In this document: positions 34,936-44,279 of the stretch, piece after piece
Numbering within the stretch: the stretch's first letter is position 1
Layout of the letters: each line of letters begins with the position of its first letter
From: an uncultured Nocardioides sp.
GTDB lineage: Bacteria > Actinomycetota > Actinomycetes > Propionibacteriales > Nocardioidaceae
Length of the DNA stretch: 64,000 nt
Reading direction: 5' to 3'
Assembly: GCF_947488515.1 (NCBI RefSeq)
Contig: NZ_CANKZF010000003.1
Location: forward strand, 645,854 to 709,853
Translations under genes and position numbers: made by a program
Notes under the pieces: generated by a model
What the model saw: the letters and a program-made list of their open reading frames with translations, nothing else
Told to the model about the DNA's origin: nothing
The model's database searches: none

Positions 34936-36021
34936 TTACCGGTGGGTCGTCCAGCCGCGGGATTCGAGAGCGGCCAGCAGCTGCTCGGCGCTGCCGCGCT
35001 CCACCACGAGCTCGGTGAGGCCGACGGGGCGCCCCGGGTCGTGGTCGATGTGGACGTCCTCGATGTTGATGCCGATCTCCCCGGCGTCGCCGAACAGGCG
35101 GGCCAGCTCGCCCGGGTGGTCGGGCACCGCGACGAAGACCGAGCGGGTCGGTCGCGCCGGGCCGCCGTGCTTGCCGGGGATCGCGGCCGTCCCCGCGTTG
35201 CCGCGGGTGAGGATCTCGACGAGGTCCGGGGACCCGTCGGAGGCGACGGCCGTCATGAGGGCGTCGAGGTCCGCGCGGACCTCGGCGAGGAGGTCGAGCA
35301 CGGCCTCGGAGTTGGCCTCCAGGATCTGCTGCCACAGCTCCGGGTCGCTCGCCGCGACGCGCGTGACGTCGCGGACGCCCTGGCCCGAGAGGGCGAGGTG
35401 CTCGGCCGGGGCCGCTGCCAGGCGTCCGGCGACAAGGACGGCGGCGAGGTGCGGCAGGTGGGAGATGCGGGCGACGGCCCGGTCGTGCTCCCCCGGCTCC
35501 ATCACCAGCGGCGCGGCCCCGCACTCGAGCACCAGTGCCTCGACGAGGCGTACGGCGTCGGGACGTGCGTCGGGGTGCGGCGTGACGGCCCAGGGCCGTC
35601 CGTCGAACAGGGCCGCGCTCGCGGCGAGGGGGCCGGAGCGCTCGCTGCCGGCCATCGGGTGCGAGCCGACGTAGCGGGCGAGGTCGTCGGGTCCGACCCG
35701 GCCGGCCACCTCCTCGAAGGGGGCGGCCTTGACGCTGCCGACGTCGGTGACGACGGCACCGGTGCGGCTCAGGGCGTCGACGATGGCGTCGCCGACCGCG
35801 GCGGGCGGCACGGCCACCACGACCAGCTGAGGTCGGTCGTCCGGCGTCGCCACGCGTCCCGCCCCGAGGCCGTGGGCGGTGCGCAGGTTCTCCTCGGACG
35901 TGTCGCGCAGCACGACCTCGATGCCGAGCCGGCTGCACACCAGGGCGATCGACGTGCCGATCAGGCCCGCGCCGACGACCTCCACCGGCCCGGTCAGGGC
36001 CGGCAGGTCGTCGTCAGTCAT
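34936..36021 (-). CDS. tyrA: Prephenate dehydrogenase with C-terminal ACT domain
   Basis: 361-aa NAD(P)-dependent enzyme of tyrosine biosynthesis. Rossmann motif GAGLIGTSIA at about 17-26; GSHPMAGSERSG holds the catalytic His region; ISHLPHLAA is the second family motif. An ACT domain (about 290-355, RSVFVAVPDHPGELARLFGDAGEIGINIED) is expected to bind an aromatic amino acid for feedback control. Its start overlaps aroH by 8 bp, so chorismate mutase and the dehydrogenase are made together. Confidence 0.93.
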   Translation of the reverse strand: MTDDDLPALTGPVEVVGAGLIGTSIALVCSRLGIEVVLRDTSEENLRTAHGLGAGRVATPDDRPQLVVVAVPPAAVGDAIVDALSRTGAVVTDVGSVKAAPFEEVAGRVGPDDLARYVGSHPMAGSERSGPLAASAALFDGRPWAVTPHPDARPDAVRLVEALVLECGAAPLVMEPGEHDRAVARISHLPHLAAVLVAGRLAAAPAEHLALSGQGVRDVTRVAASDPELWQQILEANSEAVLDLLAEVRADLDALMTAVASDGSPDLVEILTRGNAGTAAIPGKHGGPARPTRSVFVAVPDHPGELARLFGDAGEIGINIEDVHIDHDPGRPVGLTELVVERGSAEQLLAALESRGWTTHR

Positions 36022-36391
36022 GGCTGGTGGTCCGGACGAGGTCGCGGCGCAGGTTGGCCGCGCCGTGGAGGTAGGCGTGGGTGATCTCCGAGCGCGGCAG
36101 GTCGGTCTCGATGTGCGCCATCAGCCGGACCACCCGCGGCATCGAGCCGGCGATCTCCAGCTCGCGGGCGCAGACCAGCGGGACGTCGGAGAAGCCGAGC
36201 TGCCGTGCGGCATAGGCCGGGAACTCGCTGGTCAGGTCGCTGGTCGCGGTGAAGATGATCGAGATGAAGTCGTCGACCTCGAGATCGTTGGCCTCCATCA
36301 CGTCCGTCACCAGCTCGGCGACCCGGTCCAGCATGTGCTCGCGGGTGTCCTCCTCGAGCTGGGTCGCCCCTCGCACTGCTCTCACTGCCAC
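36014..36391 (-). CDS. aroH: Chorismate mutase, AroH type
   Basis: 125-aa enzyme converting chorismate to prephenate. It has the AroH-class pattern: VRAVRGATQ with the active-site Arg at the N-terminus, EANDLEVDDFISIIFTATSDL and the C-terminal AYLHGAANLRRDL. This is the trimeric Bacillus-type fold rather than the helical AroQ type. GTG at 36389-36391. Directly coupled to tyrA, giving a two-step branch to 4-hydroxyphenylpyruvate. Confidence 0.92.
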   Translation of the reverse strand: MAVRAVRGATQLEEDTREHMLDRVAELVTDVMEANDLEVDDFISIIFTATSDLTSEFPAYAARQLGFSDVPLVCARELEIAGSMPRVVRLMAHIETDLPRSEITHAYLHGAANLRRDLVRTTSHD

Positions 36392-36416
36392 GCGACGAGC
36401 CTAGCCGCGTCCGGAG

Positions 36417-37220
36417 TCAGAGCTGCGCGCTGTCCATCAGCTCGCCCAGCTCGGCCATGGTGAGCTCGCGCATCTCCCCCGACCGCAGGCGGGCGAGGGT
36501 GACCGGCCCGATCTGCGTGCGGGTGAGCCGGCGCACCGGGTGGCCGACGTGGGCGAGCAGCCGCCGCACGATGCGGTTGCGCCCCTCGTGGATGGTGAGC
36601 TCGACGATCGACCGGTTGCTGCCCTCGCGCCGCGGGTCACCGCCGAGCACGCGGGCCTGGGAGACGGTGACCGGACCGTCCTCGAGCGTCACACCGGCGA
36701 GCAGCTCGCGGATCGTCCGGACGTGGACCTCGCCGTCGACCTCGGCGACGTAGGTCTTGTCGACCTCGTGCGAGGGGTGGGCGAGGTGCTGCGCGAAGTC
36801 GCCGTCGTTGGTGAGGATGATCAGGCCCTCGGTGTCGGTGTCGAGCCGGCCCACGTGGAAGAGGCGCTCGGGCCGCTCGGCGACCAGGTCGCCCAGGGTG
36901 CGCCGACCCTCGGGGTCCGACATCGTCGAGACGACGCCGCGCGGCTTGTGGAGCACCAGGTAGACCTTGTCGCTGATCGGCGGCAGGCGCTTGCCCTCCA
37001 CCCTGATGACGGCGGTGCGCGGGTCGACCTTCGTGCCGAGCCGGGTGACGACCTCGCCGTCCACCTCGACGAGGCCGTCGAGCATGAGCTCCTCGCACTT
37101 GCGGCGGCTGGCGACGCCGGACTGCGCGAGCAGCTTCTGCAGCCGGATCAGGCCGTCCTCGTCGGTGTCGGGGCGCTGCGAGGCGGGCTGGTCGTTGTCG
37201 GGTGCGTCGTGCGGTCTCAT
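36417..37220 (-). CDS. rluB: 23S rRNA pseudouridine synthase RluB-type
   Basis: 267-aa enzyme with an S4 RNA-binding domain (about 25-85, IRLQKLLAQSGVASRRKCEELM) and a RsuA/RluB catalytic domain. Catalytic Asp lies in the GRLDTDTEGLIILTNDG motif near residues 122-138. The conserved EGRNRIVRRL helix is present. ATG at 37218-37220. It stands between scpB and aroH, the order seen in many actinomycetes. Confidence 0.93.
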   Translation of the reverse strand: MRPHDAPDNDQPASQRPDTDEDGLIRLQKLLAQSGVASRRKCEELMLDGLVEVDGEVVTRLGTKVDPRTAVIRVEGKRLPPISDKVYLVLHKPRGVVSTMSDPEGRRTLGDLVAERPERLFHVGRLDTDTEGLIILTNDGDFAQHLAHPSHEVDKTYVAEVDGEVHVRTIRELLAGVTLEDGPVTVSQARVLGGDPRREGSNRSIVELTIHEGRNRIVRRLLAHVGHPVRRLTRTQIGPVTLARLRSGEMRELTMAELGELMDSAQL

Positions 37221-37269
37221 GCGAGGTCCCTGCGGAGGCGCGAGCGGAGCGAGTGGTGTCCTGGGGCGG

Positions 37270-38046
37270 TCAAGAGATCTCGGTCCCGCCGTCGGGCTCG
37301 GTGCCGTCGCCGGAGTGGGGCGAGGCGTGGCGCGGAGCCGGCTGCGGCTGCTGGGGAGCGGGCGGCACGTCGACGGGCGCGGGCTCGGCGGCCGGCTCCG
37401 GTGCAGGCTCGGCGTCGAGCCCGGCGACGCTGGCCAGCTCGTCCTCGAGGTCGTCCATGTCAGGCAGGTAGGGCGCGAGCTCGGGCAGCTCGTCGAGGGA
37501 GGTGACGCCGATGCGCTCGAGGAAGTAGGACGTGGTGCGGTAGAGGTTCGCGCCGCTCAGCTCGTCCTGGCCGGCCTCCTCGACCAGGCCGCGGGTCAGC
37601 AGCGTGCGCATGACGCCATCCACGTTGACCCCGCGGATCGCCGACACCCGCGCACGCGACACCGGCTGCTTGTAGGCGACCACCGACAGCGTCTCGAGGG
37701 CGGCCCGGGTGAGCCGCGCCTGCTGGCCCTCGAGGACGAACGACTCGACGACGCCGGCGAACTCCGGGCGGGAGTAGAACCGCCACCCGCCGGCCACGGA
37801 TCGCAGGTCGAACCCGCGGCCCTGCTCGGCGTACTCCCCCGCCAGCGCCTCGAGGGCGGCCTCGACCGCCTCGACCGGGTGCCCGACCACGGAGGCCAGG
37901 CGCACCGTGCCGAGCGGCTCGTCGGAGACCATCAGGATCGCCTCGAGCGCCGGGCGCAGCTCGGCGACCGCCACGTCCAGCGTGTCGTCCCCGGCGTCCT
38001 CGACGGGACCCGGGTCCGGCTGGGTGCTGTCGGGCTGCTCGCTCAC
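37270..38046 (-). CDS. scpB: Segregation and condensation protein B
   Basis: 258-aa winged-helix kleisin-associated subunit of the SMC-ScpAB condensin. LRPALEAILMVSDEPL starts the first winged helix; LSVVAYKQPVSRARVSAIRGVNVDGVMRTLLTRGLVEE is the typical second one. A Pro/Ala-rich tail of about 60 residues follows, longer than usual. GTG start overlaps the scpA stop by 4 bp, so the subunits are co-translated. Confidence 0.94.
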   Translation of the reverse strand: MSEQPDSTQPDPGPVEDAGDDTLDVAVAELRPALEAILMVSDEPLGTVRLASVVGHPVEAVEAALEALAGEYAEQGRGFDLRSVAGGWRFYSRPEFAGVVESFVLEGQQARLTRAALETLSVVAYKQPVSRARVSAIRGVNVDGVMRTLLTRGLVEEAGQDELSGANLYRTTSYFLERIGVTSLDELPELAPYLPDMDDLEDELASVAGLDAEPAPEPAAEPAPVDVPPAPQQPQPAPRHASPHSGDGTEPDGGTEIS

Positions 38047-38948
38047 TGGTCCTCCTCGGGCTCGTCGGCGGCTGCCGACGCCATGGGTGCATCATCGTCG
38101 CCCGGCGGGGCGCCGTCGAACTCGTCGTGGATGTCGACCTCGCCGTCCTCGGCGCCGGTCCAGCGCACGGTGAGCTCGCCGAGCGGGGTCACCTGGTCGA
38201 AGGACACCGCCCCCTCGCGGAACAGCTCGAGCAGCGAGAGGAAGCGAGCCACGGTGGTGAGCCGGTCAGGGGAGTCACCACACAGCGCCCGGAAGGTCAT
38301 CGTGCCGCTGCGGCGCAGCCGGTCGACGACGAGCTGGCCCTGCTCGCGAACGCTCACCTTGGCGGCGTGGATGTGCTGCAGGGACACCTCGAGGACCGGC
38401 TTGGGCTCCATCGCCCTCGCCGCCAGCCGGGCGAACTCGTCGAGCCCGATCCCGATCAGCACCTCGGGCAGCAGCGTCGCGAACTGCTCCTCGAGCCCCA
38501 CCGCCCGCGGGTGCCGGCGCGACTCCGAGGACAGTCGCTCCTCGAGGACCGAGGCCACCTGCTTGAAGGCGCGGTACTGCATGAGCCGGGCGAAGAGCAG
38601 GTCGCGCGCCTCGAGCAACGCGAGGTCCTCCTCGTCCTCCACGTCGCCCTGCGGCAGCAGGCGGGCAGCCTTGAGGTCGAGCAGGGTCGCCGCCACCACC
38701 AGGAACGACGTGGTCTGCTCGAGGTCCCAGGCATCGCCGAGATTCTTCACGTGGGCGATGAACTCGTCGGTGACCTGCGACAGCGCGACCTCGGTGATGT
38801 CGAGCTTGTGCTTGGAGATGAGTCCGAGCAGCAGGTCGAAGGGGCCCTCGAAGTTGTCCAGGCGTACGGCGAACGCCGGGGCCTCGCTGCCCGGCTCGAG
38901 CGTGTCTCCGGGCGTGGGGTCCGGGGCGGCGGGGCGGGCGGTGCTCAC
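38043..38948 (-). CDS. scpA: Segregation and condensation protein A (kleisin)
   Basis: 301-aa kleisin bridging the SMC heads. VRLDNFEGPFDLLLGLISKHKLDITEVALSQVT is the hallmark N-terminus; the C-terminal winged helix is near residues 205-265 (RLTTVARFLSLLELFREGAVSFDQ). An acidic 30-residue tail follows. GTG at 38946-38948 overlaps the stop of the small gene upstream. smc itself is not in the window. Confidence 0.95.
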   Translation of the reverse strand: MSTARPAAPDPTPGDTLEPGSEAPAFAVRLDNFEGPFDLLLGLISKHKLDITEVALSQVTDEFIAHVKNLGDAWDLEQTTSFLVVAATLLDLKAARLLPQGDVEDEEDLALLEARDLLFARLMQYRAFKQVASVLEERLSSESRRHPRAVGLEEQFATLLPEVLIGIGLDEFARLAARAMEPKPVLEVSLQHIHAAKVSVREQGQLVVDRLRRSGTMTFRALCGDSPDRLTTVARFLSLLELFREGAVSFDQVTPLGELTVRWTGAEDGEVDIHDEFDGAPPGDDDAPMASAAADEPEEDQ

Positions 38949-39286
38949 TCGTCGAGCAGCCGCTGCACCAGCGCGCTGTCGGCGCCCTGGGCCTCGAGGT
39001 CGGCGAGCATCAGCGCCAGCGCCTCGCGGACCAGTCGGCCACGGTCGACGGCGAGGCCGTGCTCGCGGCGCAGCGTCAGGCGGGCGTGCTCGATGTCGAG
39101 CAGCTCGTCGGAGGTGACGTAGACCGTCATCTTCTCGTCGTGCCGCACGCGGCCGCTGGGCTTGCGGGGGCCGGCGGGCTCGGCATCGTCGGCCACCGCC
39201 CGGACGCGGCGCTGGCGCTGCTCGGGAGCGGGGTCCGCGGGCGCGGTCTCGGACGTCGGCCGGAACAGGTCGTCCGCGGCCGGCAT
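38945..39286 (-). CDS. Small conserved protein between parA and scpA
   Basis: 113 aa. A Pro/Arg-rich disordered first half, then KMTVYVTSDELLDIEHARLTLRREHGLAVDRGRLVREALALMLADLEAQG, which reads like a ribbon-helix-helix or short helical DNA-binding/partner domain. ATG at 39284-39286 is preferred, 2 bp after the parA stop; a GTG at 39304 would overlap parA. Position in a parA-scpA operon suggests a partner in chromosome segregation, perhaps replacing ParB for this ParA, but the family is unnamed to me. Confidence 0.7.
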   Translation of the reverse strand: MPAADDLFRPTSETAPADPAPEQRQRRVRAVADDAEPAGPRKPSGRVRHDEKMTVYVTSDELLDIEHARLTLRREHGLAVDRGRLVREALALMLADLEAQGADSALVQRLLDE

Positions 39287-39288
39287 GC

Positions 39289-40323
39289 TCACTCGGCGGG
39301 CCACCGGGTCAGCACCTCCTTGGCCAGCTGGCGGTAGGCGTCGGCGCCGGCCGACGACGAGGCGTAGGCCGTGATCGGCTCGCCGGCGACGGTCGCGTCG
39401 GAGAACTTCACGGTGCGGCGGATGACGGTGTGGAAGACCTTGTCACCCCACGCCGACACGAGGCGCTCCATGACCTCGCGGCTGTGGAGGGTGCGTCCGT
39501 CGAACATCGTGCCCAGCACGCCCTCGATCTCGAGCTTGGGGTTGAGCCGCTCGCGCACCTTGTCGATCGTCGTCTTCAGCAGGGCCACGCCGCGCAGCGC
39601 GAAGTACTCGCACTCCAGCGGCACGATGACGCCGTCCGAGGCGGTCAGCGCGTTGACGGTCAGCAGGCCGAGCGAGGGCTGGCAGTCGATGAGGATGACG
39701 TCGTAGTGCTCGAGGGCCGGGGCGAGCACCCGCTGCAGGGTCTGCTCTCGCGCCACCTCGTGGACCAGCTGCACCTCGGCGGCCGACAGGTCGATGTTGG
39801 AGGGCAGCAGGTCCATGCCCTCGATGCCGGACGGGACCACCACCTCGTCGAGCACGGTCTCGCGGTCCATCAGGAGGTTGTAGATGGTCAGGTCCATCTC
39901 GTGCGGGTGCAGGCCGAGCCCCACCGACAGCGAGCCCTGGGGGTCGAAGTCGACGAGCAGCACCTTGCGCCCGAGCTCGGCGAGCGAGGCACCGAGGTTG
40001 ATGGTGGTCGTGGTCTTGCCGACCCCGCCCTTCTGGTTGCACATCGAGATCACGCGGGCGCCACCGTGCTCGGTCAGCGGCCGCGGCTCGGGGAACACCG
40101 GCATCGGACGCCCGGTCGGACCGAGGGGCGTCTCCGCCTCGAGGGTCGTCGTGGCGCGTGTCTCGAGCGGGCGCTCGAAGGGGATCGGCTGGGTCACGGT
40201 CTGCTCGTCTCGCGGGGTCTGGCCGGGGTGGGGGGTCTGGTGCGGGTGCGGTGGTCGCACGAGGGGCGGCATCTGCGGGGCACTGCTGCCCGTGTCGTGA
40301 CCGGGGAATCCCGCACCGCTCAT
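39289..40323 (-). CDS. ParA family ATPase
   Basis: 344-aa P-loop ATPase of the ParA/Soj type. A 90-residue Pro-rich N-terminal extension precedes ARVISMCNQKGGVGKTTT, the deviant Walker A motif; VLLVDFDPQGSLSVGLG is the switch region and LIDCQPSLGLLTVNAL the Walker B. ATG at 40321-40323 is supported by GAGGAG. It heads the operon with the small partner gene and scpA-scpB. It is probably not the oriC-proximal ParA, as no parB lies beside it. Confidence 0.9.
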   Translation of the reverse strand: MSGAGFPGHDTGSSAPQMPPLVRPPHPHQTPHPGQTPRDEQTVTQPIPFERPLETRATTTLEAETPLGPTGRPMPVFPEPRPLTEHGGARVISMCNQKGGVGKTTTTINLGASLAELGRKVLLVDFDPQGSLSVGLGLHPHEMDLTIYNLLMDRETVLDEVVVPSGIEGMDLLPSNIDLSAAEVQLVHEVAREQTLQRVLAPALEHYDVILIDCQPSLGLLTVNALTASDGVIVPLECEYFALRGVALLKTTIDKVRERLNPKLEIEGVLGTMFDGRTLHSREVMERLVSAWGDKVFHTVIRRTVKFSDATVAGEPITAYASSSAGADAYRQLAKEVLTRWPAE

Positions 40324-40581
40324 GTCTGCTCCTCGTGGTCGGATGAGGCACCTGTCGTGCACCCGTCGTGCATCGGCCTGGACCTCGATTGGACCACGCC
40401 GGACGCCGCGGACTTTGTCGACACGTCGACAGTTCGCAGATGAGTTCCGGCGGGTCCCGGTCTGCTGCCGCGGCGGGACTCTACGCGCCCCCGAGGTGGC
40501 GGCACACGACACCCCAACACCACCCACCGACGTCGTCCGCCGCCACCCTCGCGGCCCCGCCACCCTCGCGGACGTGGCGCG

Positions 40582-43188
40582 TCACCCGTCGCCGAGCCGC
40601 CGCATCGCGACGGTCGCCAGCACCAGCTCACCGGCGCTGTCGGTGGCGTCGCAGTCCACCACCGCCTCGATGACCCAGTCGTGGTGGTCCTCGGGGTCGT
40701 GGATCGTCTGGCGTACGTCGCGCAGGCGGGCCGTGGTGCCCTCCTCGGCGCCGACCGGCTCCCCGGTCCGCTCCTCCCCCACGACCAGCAGGTCCGGCCC
40801 GCGGGCATCGCCGTCGGTCAGGACGCGGTCGTGCTCGGCGTAGTAGCCCTCGAGCGCCGCGTCCCACACCGAGCGGCCGACGACGACCTGCCGCGGCGGG
40901 TCCGTCCGGTCGGCGGCGGCGCGCTCGAGGCGTACCAGCCCGTCGAGGTCGTCGCGAGAGACGGCGTCCACCCGCGCCCACATCGCGTTGCGCAGCATCA
41001 CCGAGAACGGCCGCTCCTGCTTCGACAGCGGACGCGGCGGGGGCGGGGGCTCGTGGTGCGCCACCGCGGAGGACGCGTGGTCGGGGTCCGACAGGGCCTC
41101 CCACTCGTCGAGCAGCGACGAGTCGGTCTGGCGCACGGTCTCCCCCAGCCACTCGATGACGTCCTCGACCTCGGGGGCGCGGTGCGACTCGGGCACGGTC
41201 TGGCGCAGCGTGCGGTAGGCGTCGGTGAGGTAGCGCAGCACCAGCCCCTCGGACCGGGCGAGCTGGTAGCGGCCGACGAAGTCGGTGAACCCCATCCCCT
41301 GCTCCCACATCTCCCGCACCACCGACTTCGGCCCGAGGGCGTCGTCCGGGAGCCAGGGATGGGTCTGCCGGTAGGTCTCGTAGAGGGCCTCGAGGAGCTC
41401 GCGCAGCGGCTGCGGCCAGGTGATCTCCTCCAGCAGCGCCATCCGCTCGTCGTACTCGATCCCGTCGGCCTTCATCTCGCCGATCGCCACGCCCCGGGCG
41501 GCGTGCTGCTGCGCCATCAGGATCTGCCGCGGCGCCTCGAGGACGGCCTCGACGATCGACACCACGTCCAGGCCGTAGGTCTCCGACTCCGGGTCGAGCA
41601 CGTCGAAGGCGGCGAGCGCGAAGTGGGCCAGCGGCTGGTTCAGCGCGAAGTCGTCGGGCAGGTCGACGGTGAGGACGAAGCGGCGCCCGTGCTCGTCGGG
41701 CTCGTCGAGGCGGGTGACGATGCCGGTGCGCACGAGCGAACGCGCCAGGCGCAGGGCCCGGCGCGCCAGGCGCAGCTGTCCCCGGCGCTCCTCGTGGTTG
41801 TCGGTGAGGAGGCGGCGCATGACCGCGACGGCGTCCTCCTCGCGGGTCACCACGTTGATGAGCATCGCGTTGTCGACCTTCATCCGGCTGGTCAGCCGCT
41901 CCGGGACGCCGGCCACGAGCTTGTCGAAGGTCTGCTCGGTCCACACGACCGTGCCCTCCGGGGCCTTCTTGAGCTGCGCCTTGGACTTCTTCTTCCCCGC
42001 CGCCACCCGCGCGGCCGACTTGGCCTTCGCCTGCTCGTTCTCGATGACGTGCTCGGGAGCCTGGACGACGACGTAGCCCGCGGTGTCGTAGCCGGCGCGG
42101 CCCGCACGACCGGCGATCTGCTGGAACTCCCGCGTCCGAAGCACCCGCTGCTTGGTCCCGTCGAACTTGGCCAGGCCGGTGAACAGCACGGTGCGGATCG
42201 GCACGTTGATGCCGACCCCGAGGGTGTCGGTGCCGCAGATCACGCGCAGCAGCCCGGCCTGGGCCAGAGTCTCCACGAGCCGCCGGTACTTCGGCAGCAT
42301 GCCGGCGTGGTGGACGCCGATGCCGTTGCGGACCAGCCGCGACAGGGTCTTGCCGAACCCCGCGCCGAACCGGAAGGCCCCGATCCGCCCGGCGATCGCG
42401 TCCTTGTCGATCTTCTTCGGCGGGTGCCGGAGCAGGTTCGTCGCATGCTCGACGGCGGCGGCCTGCGTGAAGTGGACGACGTACACCGGGTCCTGGCCGG
42501 TGGAGACCAGCTCCTCGAGGGTGTCGTCGAGGGGCTCCATCGACCACCGGAAGCTCAGCGGCACCGGACGCTCGGCGTCGTCGACGACGGCGGTGTCGCG
42601 GCCGGTGCGTCGCTTCAGGTCCTCCACGAAGAAGGACACGTCGCCCAGCGTGGCCGACATCAGCAGGAACTGGGCGTCGACGAGCTCCAGCAGCGGCACC
42701 TGCCAGGCCCAGCCGCGGTCGTGCTCGGAGTAGAAGTGGAACTCGTCCATCACCACGAGCCCGACGTCGGCCGCCCGACCCTCGCGCAGCGCGATGTTGG
42801 CCAGCACCTCGGCGGTGCAGCAGATGATCGGCGCGTCCGGGTTGACCGCGGCGTCGCCGGTGAGCATCCCGACGTTGTCGGCGCCGAAGACCTCGATGAG
42901 CGCGAAGAACTTCTCGCTGACGAGCGCCTTGATCGGGGCGGTGTAGAAGCTCACCTCGTCGCGGGCGAGCGCCGCGACGTGGGCACCGATGGCGACCATC
43001 GACTTCCCCGACCCTGTCGGGGTCGCGAGGACGACGTGGTTGCCGCCGAGCAGCTCGATGACCGCCTCGTCCTGGTGCGGGTAGAGGTCGAGCCCCTGGT
43101 CGGCCACCCAGCCGGTGAAGGCGTCGTAGACCGCGTCCGGGTCCGCGCCCGTCCGGACCCGCGTGTCGAGGCGCACTGGATCCGGCAT
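40582..43188 (-). CDS. DEAD/DEAH-box helicase with DUF3516 domain
   Basis: 868-aa Ski2-like helicase of actinomycetes. Motif I ATPTGSGKSM (about 55-64), motif II VMDEFHF with DEFH box, motif III LMSATLGD, motif VI QIAGRAGRAGYDTAG. The C-terminal 400 residues form the DUF3516 region, ending in a beta-rich part. ATG at 43186-43188. RNA or DNA unwinding is certain from motifs; the biological role is not established. The gene is divergent from the ABC exporter, 83 bp away. Confidence 0.92.
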   Translation of the reverse strand: MPDPVRLDTRVRTGADPDAVYDAFTGWVADQGLDLYPHQDEAVIELLGGNHVVLATPTGSGKSMVAIGAHVAALARDEVSFYTAPIKALVSEKFFALIEVFGADNVGMLTGDAAVNPDAPIICCTAEVLANIALREGRAADVGLVVMDEFHFYSEHDRGWAWQVPLLELVDAQFLLMSATLGDVSFFVEDLKRRTGRDTAVVDDAERPVPLSFRWSMEPLDDTLEELVSTGQDPVYVVHFTQAAAVEHATNLLRHPPKKIDKDAIAGRIGAFRFGAGFGKTLSRLVRNGIGVHHAGMLPKYRRLVETLAQAGLLRVICGTDTLGVGINVPIRTVLFTGLAKFDGTKQRVLRTREFQQIAGRAGRAGYDTAGYVVVQAPEHVIENEQAKAKSAARVAAGKKKSKAQLKKAPEGTVVWTEQTFDKLVAGVPERLTSRMKVDNAMLINVVTREEDAVAVMRRLLTDNHEERRGQLRLARRALRLARSLVRTGIVTRLDEPDEHGRRFVLTVDLPDDFALNQPLAHFALAAFDVLDPESETYGLDVVSIVEAVLEAPRQILMAQQHAARGVAIGEMKADGIEYDERMALLEEITWPQPLRELLEALYETYRQTHPWLPDDALGPKSVVREMWEQGMGFTDFVGRYQLARSEGLVLRYLTDAYRTLRQTVPESHRAPEVEDVIEWLGETVRQTDSSLLDEWEALSDPDHASSAVAHHEPPPPPRPLSKQERPFSVMLRNAMWARVDAVSRDDLDGLVRLERAAADRTDPPRQVVVGRSVWDAALEGYYAEHDRVLTDGDARGPDLLVVGEERTGEPVGAEEGTTARLRDVRQTIHDPEDHHDWVIEAVVDCDATDSAGELVLATVAMRRLGDG

Positions 43189-43271
43189 GCGTCGATCCAA
43201 CCATCCACCGGTTTCAGCGGGGCAGGCGGCGTGGAACCGTGGTGAAACCGCGGGCGCGGACAGTTCCTCCC

Positions 43272-44279
43272 ATGACCACACAACCAGGACTCGCGGTCCG
43301 TGCCTCCGGGCTCGTCAAGCAGTACGGCGACCACCGAGCCGTCGACGGGATCGACCTCGAGGTCCACCACGGCGAGGTGTTCGGCGTCCTCGGCCCCAAC
43401 GGTGCGGGCAAGACGACGATGCTGCGCATGCTCGCCACCCTGCTCCGCATCGACGAGGGCCGGGCCGAGATCTTCGGCCACGACGTCCGCGCCGAGCCCC
43501 ACGCCGTACGACGGCTGCTGGGCGTCACCGGGCAGTACGCGTCGGTCGACGAGAACCTCACCGCCACCGAGAACCTCTGGCTCTTCGCGCGACTCCAGGG
43601 CCTCGGGCGCACCGAGGCCCGCACCCGCGGCGCCGAGCTGCTCGAGCAGTTCGACCTCACCGAGGCGGCGAAGAAGCCCATCTCCGCCTTCTCCGGCGGC
43701 ATGCGCCGGCGTCTCGACCTCGCCGCCAGCCTGCTCACCCGGCCGCCGCTGATCTTCCTCGACGAGCCCACCACGGGCCTCGACCCCCGCACCCGCGGGC
43801 AGATGTGGGACACGATCCGTGACCTCGTCCGCACCGGGTGCACGGTCCTGCTCACGACGCAGTACCTCGACGAGGCCGACCAGCTCGCAGACCGGATCGC
43901 CGTCATCGACCGCGGCCGCAAGGTCGCCGAGGGCACCGCCGACGAGCTGAAGTCGTCGGTCGGCCAGTCCGCCCTGCAGCTCCAGCTGGCCGACCCCTCC
44001 GACCTTCCGGTCGTCGCGGACGAGGCCCGGCGGCTGGTCGGCGAGGAGGCGGTCCTCACCCCCGAGGCGCGACGCGCCAACGTGCCGCTGACCCGCACCG
44101 ACCAGGCCGTCGACGTCCTCGTCGCGCTCCGCGACCGCGGTGTCGTCATCGAGTCGGTGACCGTCCAGAAGCCGTCGCTCGACGAGGTCTTCCTCGCGTT
44201 GACCGGCCACGACACCCACGACGGCACGCCTGCGAGCGGTGCCGACGACCACGACCTGCAGATGGAGGACGCCCGATGA
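43272..44279 (+). CDS. ABC exporter ATP-binding protein (DrrA type)
   Basis: 335-aa ATPase of an ABC-2 drug or lipid exporter. Walker A GPNGAGKTT (about 42-50), signature FSGGMRRRLDLA, Walker B LIFLDEPTTGLD, and a C-terminal extension of about 90 residues typical of DrrA, which contacts the permease. ATG at 43272 follows TTCCTCCC. The last codons overlap the permease start (ATGA). Confidence 0.92.
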   Translation: MTTQPGLAVRASGLVKQYGDHRAVDGIDLEVHHGEVFGVLGPNGAGKTTMLRMLATLLRIDEGRAEIFGHDVRAEPHAVRRLLGVTGQYASVDENLTATENLWLFARLQGLGRTEARTRGAELLEQFDLTEAAKKPISAFSGGMRRRLDLAASLLTRPPLIFLDEPTTGLDPRTRGQMWDTIRDLVRTGCTVLLTTQYLDEADQLADRIAVIDRGRKVAEGTADELKSSVGQSALQLQLADPSDLPVVADEARRLVGEEAVLTPEARRANVPLTRTDQAVDVLVALRDRGVVIESVTVQKPSLDEVFLALTGHDTHDGTPASGADDHDLQMEDAR

